Shown piece by piece: positions 1 through 5,883 of a stretch of DNA of 7,333 nt; within the stretch, counting starts at the first letter, position 1; the number at the start of each line of letters is the position of its first letter. The notes under the pieces are model-generated. The model saw only the letters and a program-made list of their open reading frames with translations. It ran no database searches and was not told the origin of the DNA. The position numbers and the translations under genes are program-made. Origin of the DNA: Deltaproteobacteria bacterium (GTDB lineage Bacteria > Desulfobacterota > Desulfuromonadia > Geobacterales > Pseudopelobacteraceae); the NCBI GenBank assembly GCA_016219145.1, contig JACRCG010000046.1, positions 1 through 7,333 on the forward strand, in the 5' to 3' direction.

Positions 1-667
1 ACTGGGCCACCTGGGTCCAGGTAACCGCTTTCATACCGCCCAGGAAGGAGCAGACCAGAATGCCGCCCAGACCGACGAAAACACCGGCGCCGAACTCAAG
101 TCCGGTAAAACGGCTGGTGATCAGGCCAACGCCGTAGATCTGCGCGATAACATAGGTGAACGAGCAGAGGATGGCGGCGAAAATGCCGATCGAGCGGACA
201 ATGTTGCCGCCGTAGCGTTCGCCGAGGAAGTCAGGAATGGTGAACTGACCGAATTTGCGCAGGTAGGGCGCCAGCAGCATGGCCACCAGGCAATAGCCGC
301 CGGTCCAGCCGGTAACAAAAGCCAGGCCGTCAAATCCGGACAGGTAGAGAGTACCGGCCATGCCGATGAAGGAGGCGGCGCTCATCCAGTCCGCGCCGGT
401 CGCCATGCCGTTGAAGAGCGCAGGAACTCGCCGACCGGCTACGTAATACTCGTTGGCGTCGGTCGTGCGGGACATGATGCCGATGCCGGCATAGAGGCCG
501 ACTGTGGCAAAGAGGAAGATGTAGCCCATTACCGCACGGGACATCCCCATCTGTTCAGCAATAGCCAGCGCTATTATGAAAGCAAAAAAACCGCCGGTGT
601 ACCAGGTGTAATACCCCTGAAGCTGCTTGAAAAAGGCTTTGTTACTATGTTTTGGCTGATCGCTCAT
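1..667 (-). CDS. Sodium:solute symporter large subunit (VC_2705-like, ActP-related), partial: N-terminal 222 residues
   Basis: This is the N-terminal part of an inner-membrane Na+-coupled permease of the SSS family; the C-terminal half lies beyond the window. The visible 222 residues contain hydrophobic segments beginning near residue 25 and family motifs: YYVAGR (74-79), GADWMSAASFIGMAG (91-105), TIPDFLGERYG (143-153) and GGMKAVTWTQVAQ (210-222). These resemble ActP acetate permease and its relatives. The ATG at 667 is preceded by AAGGAG with a 7-nt gap, inside the end of the small-subunit gene; stop and start overlap as ATGA, so the two are translationally coupled. Pairing with a DUF4212-type small protein places it in the VC_2705 subfamily. 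A short monocarboxylate such as acetate is the likely substrate. That is inferred from family and the adjacent IclR gene; the substrate cannot be read from the sequence. Confidence 0.95.
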   Translation of the reverse strand, partial: MSDQPKHSNKAFFKQLQGYYTWYTGGFFAFIIALAIAEQMGMSRAVMGYIFLFATVGLYAGIGIMSRTTDANEYYVAGRRVPALFNGMATGADWMSAASFIGMAGTLYLSGFDGLAFVTGWTGGYCLVAMLLAPYLRKFGQFTIPDFLGERYGGNIVRSIGIFAAILCSFTYVIAQIYGVGLITSRFTGLEFGAGVFVGLGGILVCSFLGGMKAVTWTQVAQ

Positions 668-930
668 TCGTCGTCTCCTTCGTGAACTCCATATTCGAGA
701 TCGAGGTTATTCATGTAATGCTGGTAGTACCAGATCAGTACGACATAGATGATCAGGGAACCCTGAGCATTCATGTAGAAACCGAGAGGAAAACCGGCGA
801 TGACGATGCTGTTAAGCTCCCCGGAAAACCAGCCGACGACGAAGGTGGTAAAGAACCAGATCGACAGCAGTATGGCTGTGATAGTCAGGTTCTTGTTCCA
901 GTACTCATGATGCTTCGCAGTTAGTTGCAT
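664..930 (-). CDS. Sodium:solute symporter small subunit (DUF4212 family)
   Basis: This 88-residue, two-helix inner-membrane protein is the partner of the large symporter subunit encoded immediately downstream. It has an N-terminal HHEYWNKN stretch, helix 1 at about 16-36, the signature GFPLGF (46-51) with NAQGS just after it, helix 2 at about 55-70, and MNNLDLEYGV (73-82) before an acidic tail. This pattern fits the DUF4212 small subunits of VC_2705 symporters better than the DUF485 (YjcH) partner of ActP. The frame is open up to an ATG at 966, but the ATG at 930 is chosen: it has AAGGAG nine bases upstream, and the twelve extra residues are not typical of the family. The stop overlaps the large-subunit start by four bases. 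Its exact role, probably assembly or stability of the carrier, is not established. Confidence 0.9.
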   Translation of the reverse strand: MQLTAKHHEYWNKNLTITAILLSIWFFTTFVVGWFSGELNSIVIAGFPLGFYMNAQGSLIIYVVLIWYYQHYMNNLDLEYGVHEGDDE

Positions 931-1159
931 GTGTTTTGTCTCCTTGTGTGCGTTGTTTGCAACCATGACAATCCGTACTTATCGGGACCGCCTGCTTGCA
1001 TGGCCTGTCAAAAAATGATCTTCATTTTGCAGTCAACCACCAAAAACACTCCTCCTTTTCCTGGGATATGAAGCTTCAGCGAACTCATCGTACGGTTCTA
1101 CAGGTGTTGCGCTCCTTTCCTTGAGTTTGAACAAAGCATATAAAAATATCTTTTCTGAA
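931..1159 (-). promoter_or_regulatory. Intergenic leader upstream of the symporter operon
   Basis: This 229-bp gap lies between the regulator's stop and the small-subunit start, both on the minus strand. It presumably holds the symporter promoter, but I find no convincing sigma-70 or sigma-54 pair. It contains a perfect 10-bp palindrome TGAAGCTTCA (1069-1078). It also has a strong Shine-Dalgarno match, AGGAGG on the minus strand (1051-1056), far from any annotated start. There is no clear terminator after the regulator, so readthrough into the symporter genes is possible. Confidence 0.4.
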
Positions 1160-1921
1160 TTACGCCCTTGAATACCCGAATTTCATCGAAAGTTGCTCGC
1201 CCCCCTCCAGCATGCAGGGAATAACGACCCGCTCAAGCCGTTCCTGGAGCATCCGGAAAGATGGGGCCAGCAGTGTAAGCGCCCCGACCACCTTACCGGC
1301 ATAATCACGGATAACAACCGCCACTGTGCAAATACCTTCGCCCAGCCCGTTAAAATCGACCGCCACACCTTTTTTACGGATTTCGTCCAGTTCTACTTCA
1401 AGCTCTTTAGGGTGTGGTATGCCGCGCTTTTTTGCTCCCCGCCCGAACAGATCGATCGAACTGACTGATCTGATAACCTTGCCGGCGGCGTTGGTAAAAA
1501 AGGGGAATCGCTTCCCGACCAGATCGACCGCCTTTATTTGCTGGAAGGAATCGACCATGTCGAGGAACAACACTTCATCATTGTTCATGACGGTCAAATA
1601 TACCGCCTCTTCCAGTTTGCGGGCCAGCTCCTCCATGATCGGGTGCGCCATCCGGATCAGACTGGTGCTTTTCAAAATATGCTGCGCCATCTCAAAGGAC
1701 TGTAACCCAAGATGGTAGGTGTTGTCTTCGCTCCGCTCGATTAATCCCTTATCCTCAAGTGTTGCCAGCAGCCGGAAGGTTTTGTTACGGCTTAAGCCCA
1801 GCCGGGTTGACAGCACCTGAACTGTCGGATGAGCCCCCTCTTCCGCAAGTGCCTCAAGCAGCTCGATGGCTTTGACCACAGCCTGAACGGAGTATTGTGC
1901 CTTATCTCTTTCTGATCGCAT
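1160..1921 (-). CDS. IclR-family transcriptional regulator
   Basis: This 253-residue protein has the usual IclR length and layout. An N-terminal winged helix-turn-helix spans about residues 11-75, with VQVLSTRLGLSRNKTFRLL (34-52) as the DNA-recognition part. A C-terminal effector-binding domain runs from about 80 to 248. It carries the family patterns FPFFTNAAGKVI (139-150) and GVAVDFNGLGEGICTVAV (185-202), then IRDYAGKVVGALTLLAP (204-220). IclR proteins bind small organic acids or aromatic metabolites and control nearby catabolic or transport genes. The ATG at 1921 is chosen because GGAGG sits seven bases upstream; a longer reading from 1972 adds 17 residues without an equally good site. It lies upstream of, and co-directional with, the symporter genes, so it probably controls them in response to the substrate or a derived metabolite. 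The glutamate usual in the GxAxDxxE effector-pocket motif is displaced here (DFNGLGEG). Confidence 0.94.
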   Translation of the reverse strand: MRSERDKAQYSVQAVVKAIELLEALAEEGAHPTVQVLSTRLGLSRNKTFRLLATLEDKGLIERSEDNTYHLGLQSFEMAQHILKSTSLIRMAHPIMEELARKLEEAVYLTVMNNDEVLFLDMVDSFQQIKAVDLVGKRFPFFTNAAGKVIRSVSSIDLFGRGAKKRGIPHPKELEVELDEIRKKGVAVDFNGLGEGICTVAVVIRDYAGKVVGALTLLAPSFRMLQERLERVVIPCMLEGGEQLSMKFGYSRA

Positions 1922-1981
1922 AAATAAACCTCCATGAATCCGGACGACAACAGATACAAATGGCGGCAACAATTGATAACT

Positions 1982-2012
1982 ATCTGCATTTACACGCGAT
2001 TATGCATCTGCA
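1982..2012. repeat. Direct repeat ATCTGCA x2 upstream of the IclR gene (candidate operator)
   Basis: ATCTGCA occurs at 1982-1988 and again at 2006-2012, a 24-bp period. TGCAT (1985-1989) and ATGCA (2002-2006) additionally form an inverted pair within the same stretch. It lies 61-91 bp upstream of the regulator's start codon, where an autoregulatory operator would be expected. IclR proteins commonly repress their own genes, but binding here is only inferred. Confidence 0.3.
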
Positions 2013-2059
2013 ACAGGATATAGGTTCTTTAAAACTTTCGTGTCTGGCTTAAGTAGTGG

Positions 2060-2353
2060 CTATACAGAGAGAACAACAGGGGGGGATCTATCGTGCAGGT
2101 TTGCCGGGGTAAGATTTATGACAGGTATTATTGAATCCGAAATGAAGAGTTTTTGCGTAGGGAGGTCAACGACTGACAATTTCGCAGGTTTTACGGTTCG
2201 GCTTACTATTACAATGCTGACTTTTCGTGATTCCCGTAAATGGCAAGTTTCAGTAGCTGGAACATCAAAATTGGGGATCTTATCCGTTGAAAAGGTTACT
2301 GGCGCCACAAAAAGCACCATAAAAATTACTATTTGATAAAACAATCTTTTCAT
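2060..2353 (-). CDS. Small secreted protein of unknown function
   Basis: This 97-residue protein is not recognised. It starts with a typical Sec signal peptide: K2 and R3, then a hydrophobic core from about 6 to 20 (YQIVIFMVLFVAPVTF), with likely cleavage near residue 22-24. The mature part of about 75 residues is rich in Val, Ser and Thr and has a single cysteine in the stretch TETCHL. It shows no lipobox and no further membrane helix, so it is probably periplasmic or secreted. The ATG at 2353 has GAGGG six bases upstream, which supports real translation. It sits upstream of the IclR gene on the same strand with a 138-bp gap, and is divergent from the phosphoesterase gene. Lack of a recognised domain leaves some doubt; an opposing plus-strand reading of similar length lacks a ribosome binding site. 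Confidence 0.55.
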   Translation of the reverse strand: MKRLFYQIVIFMVLFVAPVTFSTDKIPNFDVPATETCHLRESRKVSIVIVSRTVKPAKLSVVDLPTQKLFISDSIIPVINLTPANLHDRSPPVVLSV

Positions 2354-2426
2354 CCTGAACCCTCATACGACAGGTTAACTGATTGCTACCAACCTGAACT
2401 TAGCGACAACATCTGATTCACGATAA

Positions 2427-2443
2427 ACAGAATAATGTTCTGT
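2427..2443. repeat. Inverted repeat ACAGAA-N5-TTCTGT
   Basis: Two six-base arms are separated by TAATG in the AT-rich gap between the divergent genes. The 17-bp dyad sits downstream of the candidate minus-strand promoter, in the leader of the secreted-protein gene. It could be an operator. The protein that would bind it is unknown, and chance occurrence in AT-rich DNA is possible. Confidence 0.3.
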
Positions 2444-2479
2444 ATTCCATTTTTCACTGTTTCATATTAATTTTGCGCC

Positions 2480-2508
2480 TGTATGTAACAATATTTTGTT
2501 ATTGTCAA
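2480..2508 (-). promoter_or_regulatory. Candidate promoter for the small secreted protein gene
   Basis: Read on the minus strand, a perfect -35 TTGACA (2503-2508) is followed after 17 bp by CATACA (2480-2485), which matches the -10 consensus at only three of six positions. The predicted transcript would start about 120 bp upstream of the ATG at 2353. An inverted repeat ACAATA-N6-TATTGT (2488-2505) lies in the spacer and -35 region, as a repressor site might. Confidence 0.35.
2488..2505. repeat. Inverted repeat ACAATA-N6-TATTGT
   Basis: This 18-bp dyad with six-base arms overlaps the candidate -35 box at 2503-2508 of the minus-strand promoter. The position suits a regulator site. The composition is AT-rich, so a chance match is possible. 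Confidence 0.3.
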
Positions 2509-2539
2509 TGAATATTTTTATCACAGAATAATAAATAAC

Positions 2540-2567
2540 TGGTTAATTTGTAATACGCTGATATAAT
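2540..2567 (+). promoter_or_regulatory. Candidate extended -10 promoter for the phosphoesterase-kinase pair
   Basis: A perfect -10 TATAAT (2562-2567) is preceded by TGA (2559-2561), giving the extended -10 form TGnTATAAT. A weak -35 TGGTTA (2540-2545) lies 16 bp upstream. Transcription from here would begin near 2574 and leave a leader of about 200 nt before the GTG at 2774. No riboswitch class was recognised in that leader. Confidence 0.5.
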
Positions 2568-2773
2568 TACATTTTTTCTGTGTATTTTTTCATGCTGCGG
2601 CCAAAGATTGTTTTATTTTTTAACCTGTATCTGCCGGAACTTCCTGTAATTTGATGTTGATATTTGGTTGTCAAATGTAAAATCAATGCTAAAAATGCTT
2701 TGACGACAGCTTGTTCGGAATGGTATGTTGCCGGGCCGAAAGTGCTTATTCTACAGGCGTACAGGGCGTTAGC

Positions 2774-3514
2774 GTGCTTATTGCCATGATGTCGGACATA
2801 CATTCCAATCGTGAGGCCTTCGAGGCCTGCCTTCATGATGCGCGCAGCAGGGGTGCGGAACGGTTGTTTTTTTTGGGTGATTTTGTCGGATACGGGGCCG
2901 ACCCGGTCTGGGTGGTAGATACGGCAATGGAGCTCGTGGCAGGTGGAGCGGTTGCAATTCAGGGTAATCATGACAACGCCGTATCAGACTTTCGGGAAGA
3001 ACTGAATGCCGAAGCTGAAGTAGCCATCACCTGGACCCGCGGACAGCTTGGTCCGGAGGCTCGCCAGTTTCTGGCCGGTTTACCCATGAGATTCGAAGAA
3101 GACTTGCGCCTTTTTGTGCATGCCGATGTTCAAAACGGACGCCGCTGGCACTACATCGACAGCCCCGAGGCTGCTGACCGTGCCCTTGAATCGTGCAGTG
3201 CCCAGGCGGTCTTCTGCGGCCATCTGCACAGGCCGGCCCTTTACGGCATCACTGCTACCGGCAGGATCACATCTTTCCGTCCGGTTTCCGGCGTGGCTAT
3301 TCCATTACCGAGGCATCGCCGCTGGCTGGCAGTGCTGGGATCGGTCGGGCAACCGCGCGATGGCAGTCCGGCTGCTTCGTATGTTATGCTGGACACCGGT
3401 AAAAACGACATAACCTACCATAGAGTGCCGTACGATGTGGATGGCGCTGCCACAAAGATTCGCCTGGCCGGGCTTCCTTACAAACTGGCCGAGCGTCTCG
3501 GGAAAGGACGCTGA
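2774..3514 (+). CDS. Calcineurin-like metallophosphoesterase (COG0639-type)
   Basis: This 246-residue cytoplasmic enzyme belongs to the binuclear-metal phosphoesterases. All five metal and catalytic blocks are present: SDIHSN (D8, H10), GDFVGYG (D36), GNHDN (N65, H66, D67), VHA (H116) and GHLH (H150, H152). The later GSVGQPRDG (189-197) and the preceding GVAIPLPRHR region match YfcE/PrpA-like family members, so activity is expected. Substrates in this family range from phosphoproteins to diadenosine polyphosphates and cyclic or phosphodiester nucleotides; the sequence does not decide. The GTG at 2774 is chosen because the protein then begins MLIAMMSDIHSN, the usual family N-terminus, with AGGG seven bases upstream. 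Earlier TTG (2711) and ATG (2720) starts add unmatched residues and lack a clear ribosome site. The kinase gene follows after 5 nt, suggesting co-transcription and an opposing activity on a shared pathway. Confidence 0.93.
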   Translation: MLIAMMSDIHSNREAFEACLHDARSRGAERLFFLGDFVGYGADPVWVVDTAMELVAGGAVAIQGNHDNAVSDFREELNAEAEVAITWTRGQLGPEARQFLAGLPMRFEEDLRLFVHADVQNGRRWHYIDSPEAADRALESCSAQAVFCGHLHRPALYGITATGRITSFRPVSGVAIPLPRHRRWLAVLGSVGQPRDGSPAASYVMLDTGKNDITYHRVPYDVDGAATKIRLAGLPYKLAERLGKGR

Positions 3515-3519
3515 ACCCC

Positions 3520-4977
3520 GTGCCACATCAGAGAATAGCCCCAGGAGCTACCATTGACGGTTTTTTAATCGGCGAGAAAATTCATAGCGGCGGCATGGCT
3601 ACCCTGTGGGAGGTTTCTCGTCCGGATATAGACTTTCCCATCCTGATGAAAATTCCGAAACTCTCGGAGGGCGCCGATCCGGCTGCTGTCGTGAGTTTTG
3701 AAATGGAGCAGATGATCCTTGCGCGCCTCTCCGGGCCGCATGTCCCCCGCTTCGTCGCCAATGGCGACTTTGCAATCCATCCCTATATTGTCATGGAGCG
3801 TATCCCGGGCACTTCTCTTTTACCCTGCCTTGAAAAACTGCCGCTATCGTATCAGGAAGTGGCAAGCATGGGCGCCAGGGTCGCAACAGCTCTGCATGAT
3901 CTGCATAGACAACACGTTGTACATCTGGACGTAAAACCGTCAAACCTGATGTTTCGCCCCAGCGGCGAGGCGGTGATTATCGATTTTGGTCTTTCATACC
4001 ACGATGAACTGCCCGATTTTATGGCTGAAGAGTTTCGCCTTCCCTACGGCACGGCCCCGTACATGGCTCCCGAGCAGGTACTGGGACATCGTCGCGATCC
4101 CAGAAGCGATCAGTTTGCTCTGGGCGTACTGATGTACTTTTTCTCCGTCGGCACACGCCCCTTCGGAGATCCGCAGCGCCTGTCGGGCTTGAAACGCAGA
4201 ATATGGCGCGATCCAAAACCACCGCGCTATCAGAAACATGATTTTCCACCCTGGTTGCAGGAGATTATCCTTCGCTGTCTTGAAGTAAATCCGGCCTGGC
4301 GCTATCCGACCGCCAGTCAGCTGGCTTTTGATCTGCAGCACCCGGAGCAGGTCAAGCTGACAGCCAGGTCAACCCGCCTGATGCGTGATCATCTTTTCAC
4401 CGCCCTCAGGCGCAGGTTCATGGAAAACCCGCTGCCGCCCGTGCGTGAGATGTCCGTTGCCAGCCATGGCACTGACTCTCCCATTGTAGCTGTTGCAATC
4501 GATCTGGCCGAGACGGCCGGCCCGCTGGCCGAGGAATTGCGCGCCACTGTCGCCCGGATTCTCGGATCTCTTCCAGGGGCACGCCTGGCCTGTTTGAACG
4601 TCTTTAAACTGGGGATCATAACTCTTGACAACACACTCGACGACGAAGGAAACAGCAAACATGTCCAGCGACTGCTTGATCTGCGGCACTGGGCTGAACC
4701 GCTCAAGCTTGAGGATGGCAGGGTCAGCGTTCACGTTATCGAGTCACCCCGTCCGGCCGAGGCCATTTTGTGGTATGCCCGCAGCAACAATGTTGATCAC
4801 ATCGTTATGGGAGCCAGAGCCGACTCGGCAAAGCGCACCCTGCTCGGCAGTGTCTCAGGAGAAGTGGCCGCGCATGCTCCATGCACCGTTACAGTCGTGC
4901 GTTCCAGCCGTTTCGGCAAAGCGGAGCAGGATGACATTACTGAAGAGCAAGTTGAAGCCCCTGACAACTCGCCTTGA
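3520..4977 (+). CDS. Ser/Thr protein kinase with C-terminal universal stress protein (UspA) domain
   Basis: This 485-residue soluble two-domain protein has a bacterial Hanks-type kinase at about 14-275: glycine-rich loop GEKIHSGGMATLW (18-30), ATP-anchoring K44, helix-C E63, catalytic loop HLDVKPSN (135-142; D137, K139, N142), DFG (155-157), APE (183-185), D197 and the late R261. The catalytic set is complete, so it should be active. The catalytic loop reads HLD, not HRD, making it a non-RD kinase. After a linker (about 276-318), a UspA domain spans 320-462 and ends with GARADSAKRTLLGSVSGEVA (431-450) and APCTVTVV. This is the Usp nucleotide-binding region, but the second glycine is Ala434 and the spacer is one residue short, so ATP binding is uncertain. 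The tail is acidic. No membrane helix or PASTA repeat is present. The GTG start at 3520 follows the phosphoesterase stop by 5 nt; AAGGA lies 11 nt upstream. Confidence 0.95.
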   Translation: MPHQRIAPGATIDGFLIGEKIHSGGMATLWEVSRPDIDFPILMKIPKLSEGADPAAVVSFEMEQMILARLSGPHVPRFVANGDFAIHPYIVMERIPGTSLLPCLEKLPLSYQEVASMGARVATALHDLHRQHVVHLDVKPSNLMFRPSGEAVIIDFGLSYHDELPDFMAEEFRLPYGTAPYMAPEQVLGHRRDPRSDQFALGVLMYFFSVGTRPFGDPQRLSGLKRRIWRDPKPPRYQKHDFPPWLQEIILRCLEVNPAWRYPTASQLAFDLQHPEQVKLTARSTRLMRDHLFTALRRRFMENPLPPVREMSVASHGTDSPIVAVAIDLAETAGPLAEELRATVARILGSLPGARLACLNVFKLGIITLDNTLDDEGNSKHVQRLLDLRHWAEPLKLEDGRVSVHVIESPRPAEAILWYARSNNVDHIVMGARADSAKRTLLGSVSGEVAAHAPCTVTVVRSSRFGKAEQDDITEEQVEAPDNSP

Positions 4978-5035
4978 TCCTGAAACAAAACAGGCAGGGT
5001 TTTAAGCTATATATTACAGCTATATTTGACGCCAC

Positions 5036-5078
5036 AAAAAAAGCCCGGCGCTATGGAAAATTCCATAAGCCGGGCTTT
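5036..5078. terminator. Strong hairpin terminator between convergent genes
   Basis: The outer stem AAAGCCCGGC (5040-5049) pairs with GCCGGGCTTT (5069-5078). An inner stem TATGGAA (5052-5058) pairs with TTCCATA (5061-5067). A run of seven A on the plus strand (5036-5042) gives a seven-U tract for transcripts reading the minus strand, so it best fits the end of the Roadblock gene. On the plus strand the hairpin is followed only by TTT, so it is a weaker stop for the kinase transcript. It probably serves both convergent units. Confidence 0.85.
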
Positions 5079-5154
5079 GATATTAAGTGAAACGTAACCA
5101 TGCTCCAGAAACTGCTAAAGTTCAATCTTCACAAGTGGAGAAAAGAAATAGCGA

Positions 5155-5628
5155 CTATTTGACCTTGCTTTCGATCCCGTCCTGCATTCTCTCCAGCCAA
5201 TGTTTCTTGACCGGTTCGGCCGGCTTTACGGCGGCAGGAGCGGGAGTCGGCTCCGGAGCCACAATCTTGGGCACAAGGGCCTCCATTTGCTCATCAGTAA
5301 ACTTTTCAAGCTTCTTGATAGCAACATTCAGCGATATCATCAGCAGCTGAAGATTGACAGCCGGCTCGCAAAGCACTGTTATGAACATGCGCGGCAGTGT
5401 TTTAACGATAATTCGGCCAAGCTCGGTACGGATATCAAAAAGCTTGACCTCGCCGGTAGCCTCCTGGAGGCCGAGGCTGTTGTCGTTAATCATCGCAGCC
5501 ACTTCTTTCAGGGTACCCTGGTCGAAAACGGCAGGAAATGAATGTGCCAGCACGTTGCCCTGTGCATCTGTGAGCATACTACCCATCACTCCGGGAACCG
5601 ATTTCAATCCAAGCATGATCGTCTGCAT
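5155..5628 (-). CDS. Roadblock/LC7-domain protein with Pro/Ala-rich C-terminal extension
   Basis: This 157-residue cytoplasmic protein has a Roadblock/LC7-like domain at about residues 1-112. It begins LKSVPGVMGSMLTDAQGNVL (8-27), the alternating helix-strand start of the fold; this is followed by a helix around 39-55, the strands VKLFDIRTELGRIIVKTL (61-78) and MFITVLCEPAVN (81-92), and a closing helix (93-112). A Pro/Ala/Lys linker follows (122-140), then a short charged amphipathic tail (141-157). In bacteria such proteins (MglB, for example) usually dimerise and act on small Ras-like GTPases in polarity, motility or signalling. No GTPase gene lies next to it, so its partner is elsewhere or it acts differently. 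The ATG at 5628 has GGGAG five bases upstream. The domain call is from pattern and predicted fold, not from a search; a divergent relative of unknown function is the alternative. Confidence 0.72.
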   Translation of the reverse strand: MQTIMLGLKSVPGVMGSMLTDAQGNVLAHSFPAVFDQGTLKEVAAMINDNSLGLQEATGEVKLFDIRTELGRIIVKTLPRMFITVLCEPAVNLQLLMISLNVAIKKLEKFTDEQMEALVPKIVAPEPTPAPAAVKPAEPVKKHWLERMQDGIESKVK

Positions 5629-5657
5629 AGAATCTCCCTTTCTTTACGCAACAATTA

Positions 5658-5697
5658 CCGGAATTTGCTTATTTTCACAAGCCGGAATATCCGGAAC
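5658..5697. repeat. CCGGAAT direct repeats in the Roadblock leader
   Basis: CCGGAAT occurs at 5658-5664 and 5682-5688 (24-bp period), and CCGGAAC at 5691-5697. They lie in the leader just upstream of the Roadblock start codon. Their role is unknown; they could be a regulator site or a chance cluster. Confidence 0.3.
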
Positions 5698-5782
5698 ACA
5701 AAAAGAAACATCCAAGTTGATGGTACTCGGAACAAATCCGCACCGTCAACAGTATTATCATCTTTAGCGTTCAGCGAGCTTT

Positions 5783-5808
5783 CTGATATATATTCGAATA
5801 AATATCAG
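5783..5808. promoter_or_regulatory. Near-perfect 26-bp palindrome, candidate operator
   Basis: The dyad is centred between 5795 and 5796. Its arms run from CTGATAT at 5783-5789 to ATATCAG at 5802-5808, with an inner TATTCGAATA core, and only one base pair (5790/5801) breaks symmetry. It overlaps the candidate -10 of the Roadblock promoter. No U tract follows, so an operator is more likely than a terminator. The binding protein is unknown. Confidence 0.5.
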
Positions 5809-5827
5809 CACGTTACATCAAAGTCAA
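5799..5827 (-). promoter_or_regulatory. Candidate promoter for the Roadblock gene
   Basis: On the minus strand, -35 TTGACT (5822-5827, five of six consensus matches) and -10 TATTTA (5799-5804, three of six) are separated by 17 bp. The -10 is preceded by TGA, the extended -10 form. The predicted transcript has a leader of about 165 nt. The 26-bp palindrome covers the -10, which would suit repression. Confidence 0.45.
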
Positions 5828-5883
5828 ACTATTACAATTTAAGCACAGACTTGCTGTCAGCCAAACAAACAGGGCCGGACTGA

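Noticed and set aside
931..1159. Sigma-54 promoter for the symporter operon
   Set aside because: GG and GC pairs were present, but none had the required ten-base spacing.
2040..2336. 98-residue plus-strand frame opposite the secreted-protein gene
   Set aside because: It begins at a GTG without a ribosome binding site and has no signal or domain; the minus-strand reading has a signal peptide and a good site.
2711..2773. N-terminal extension of the phosphoesterase from TTG 2711 or ATG 2720
   Set aside because: The extra residues do not resemble the family, whose proteins start just before the DxH motif, and no ribosome site precedes either codon.
2568..2773. Cyclic-di-GMP (GEMM) riboswitch in the phosphoesterase leader
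   Set aside because: GEMM elements are common in Geobacter-like genomes, but the conserved core sequence and its tetraloop-receptor pattern were not found here.
2567..2971. 134-residue minus-strand frame over the leader and start of the phosphoesterase
   Set aside because: It is antisense to a conserved enzyme N-terminus and shows no family features.
4369..4734. Antisense frames of 121 and 105 residues inside the kinase gene
   Set aside because: The plus strand is clearly coding here (linker and UspA domain), and these frames lack starts with ribosome sites and any recognisable domain.
5005..5025. AGCTATAT direct repeat after the kinase gene
   Set aside because: It is a short AT-rich repeat with no dyad and no clear position relative to a promoter, so it is probably chance.
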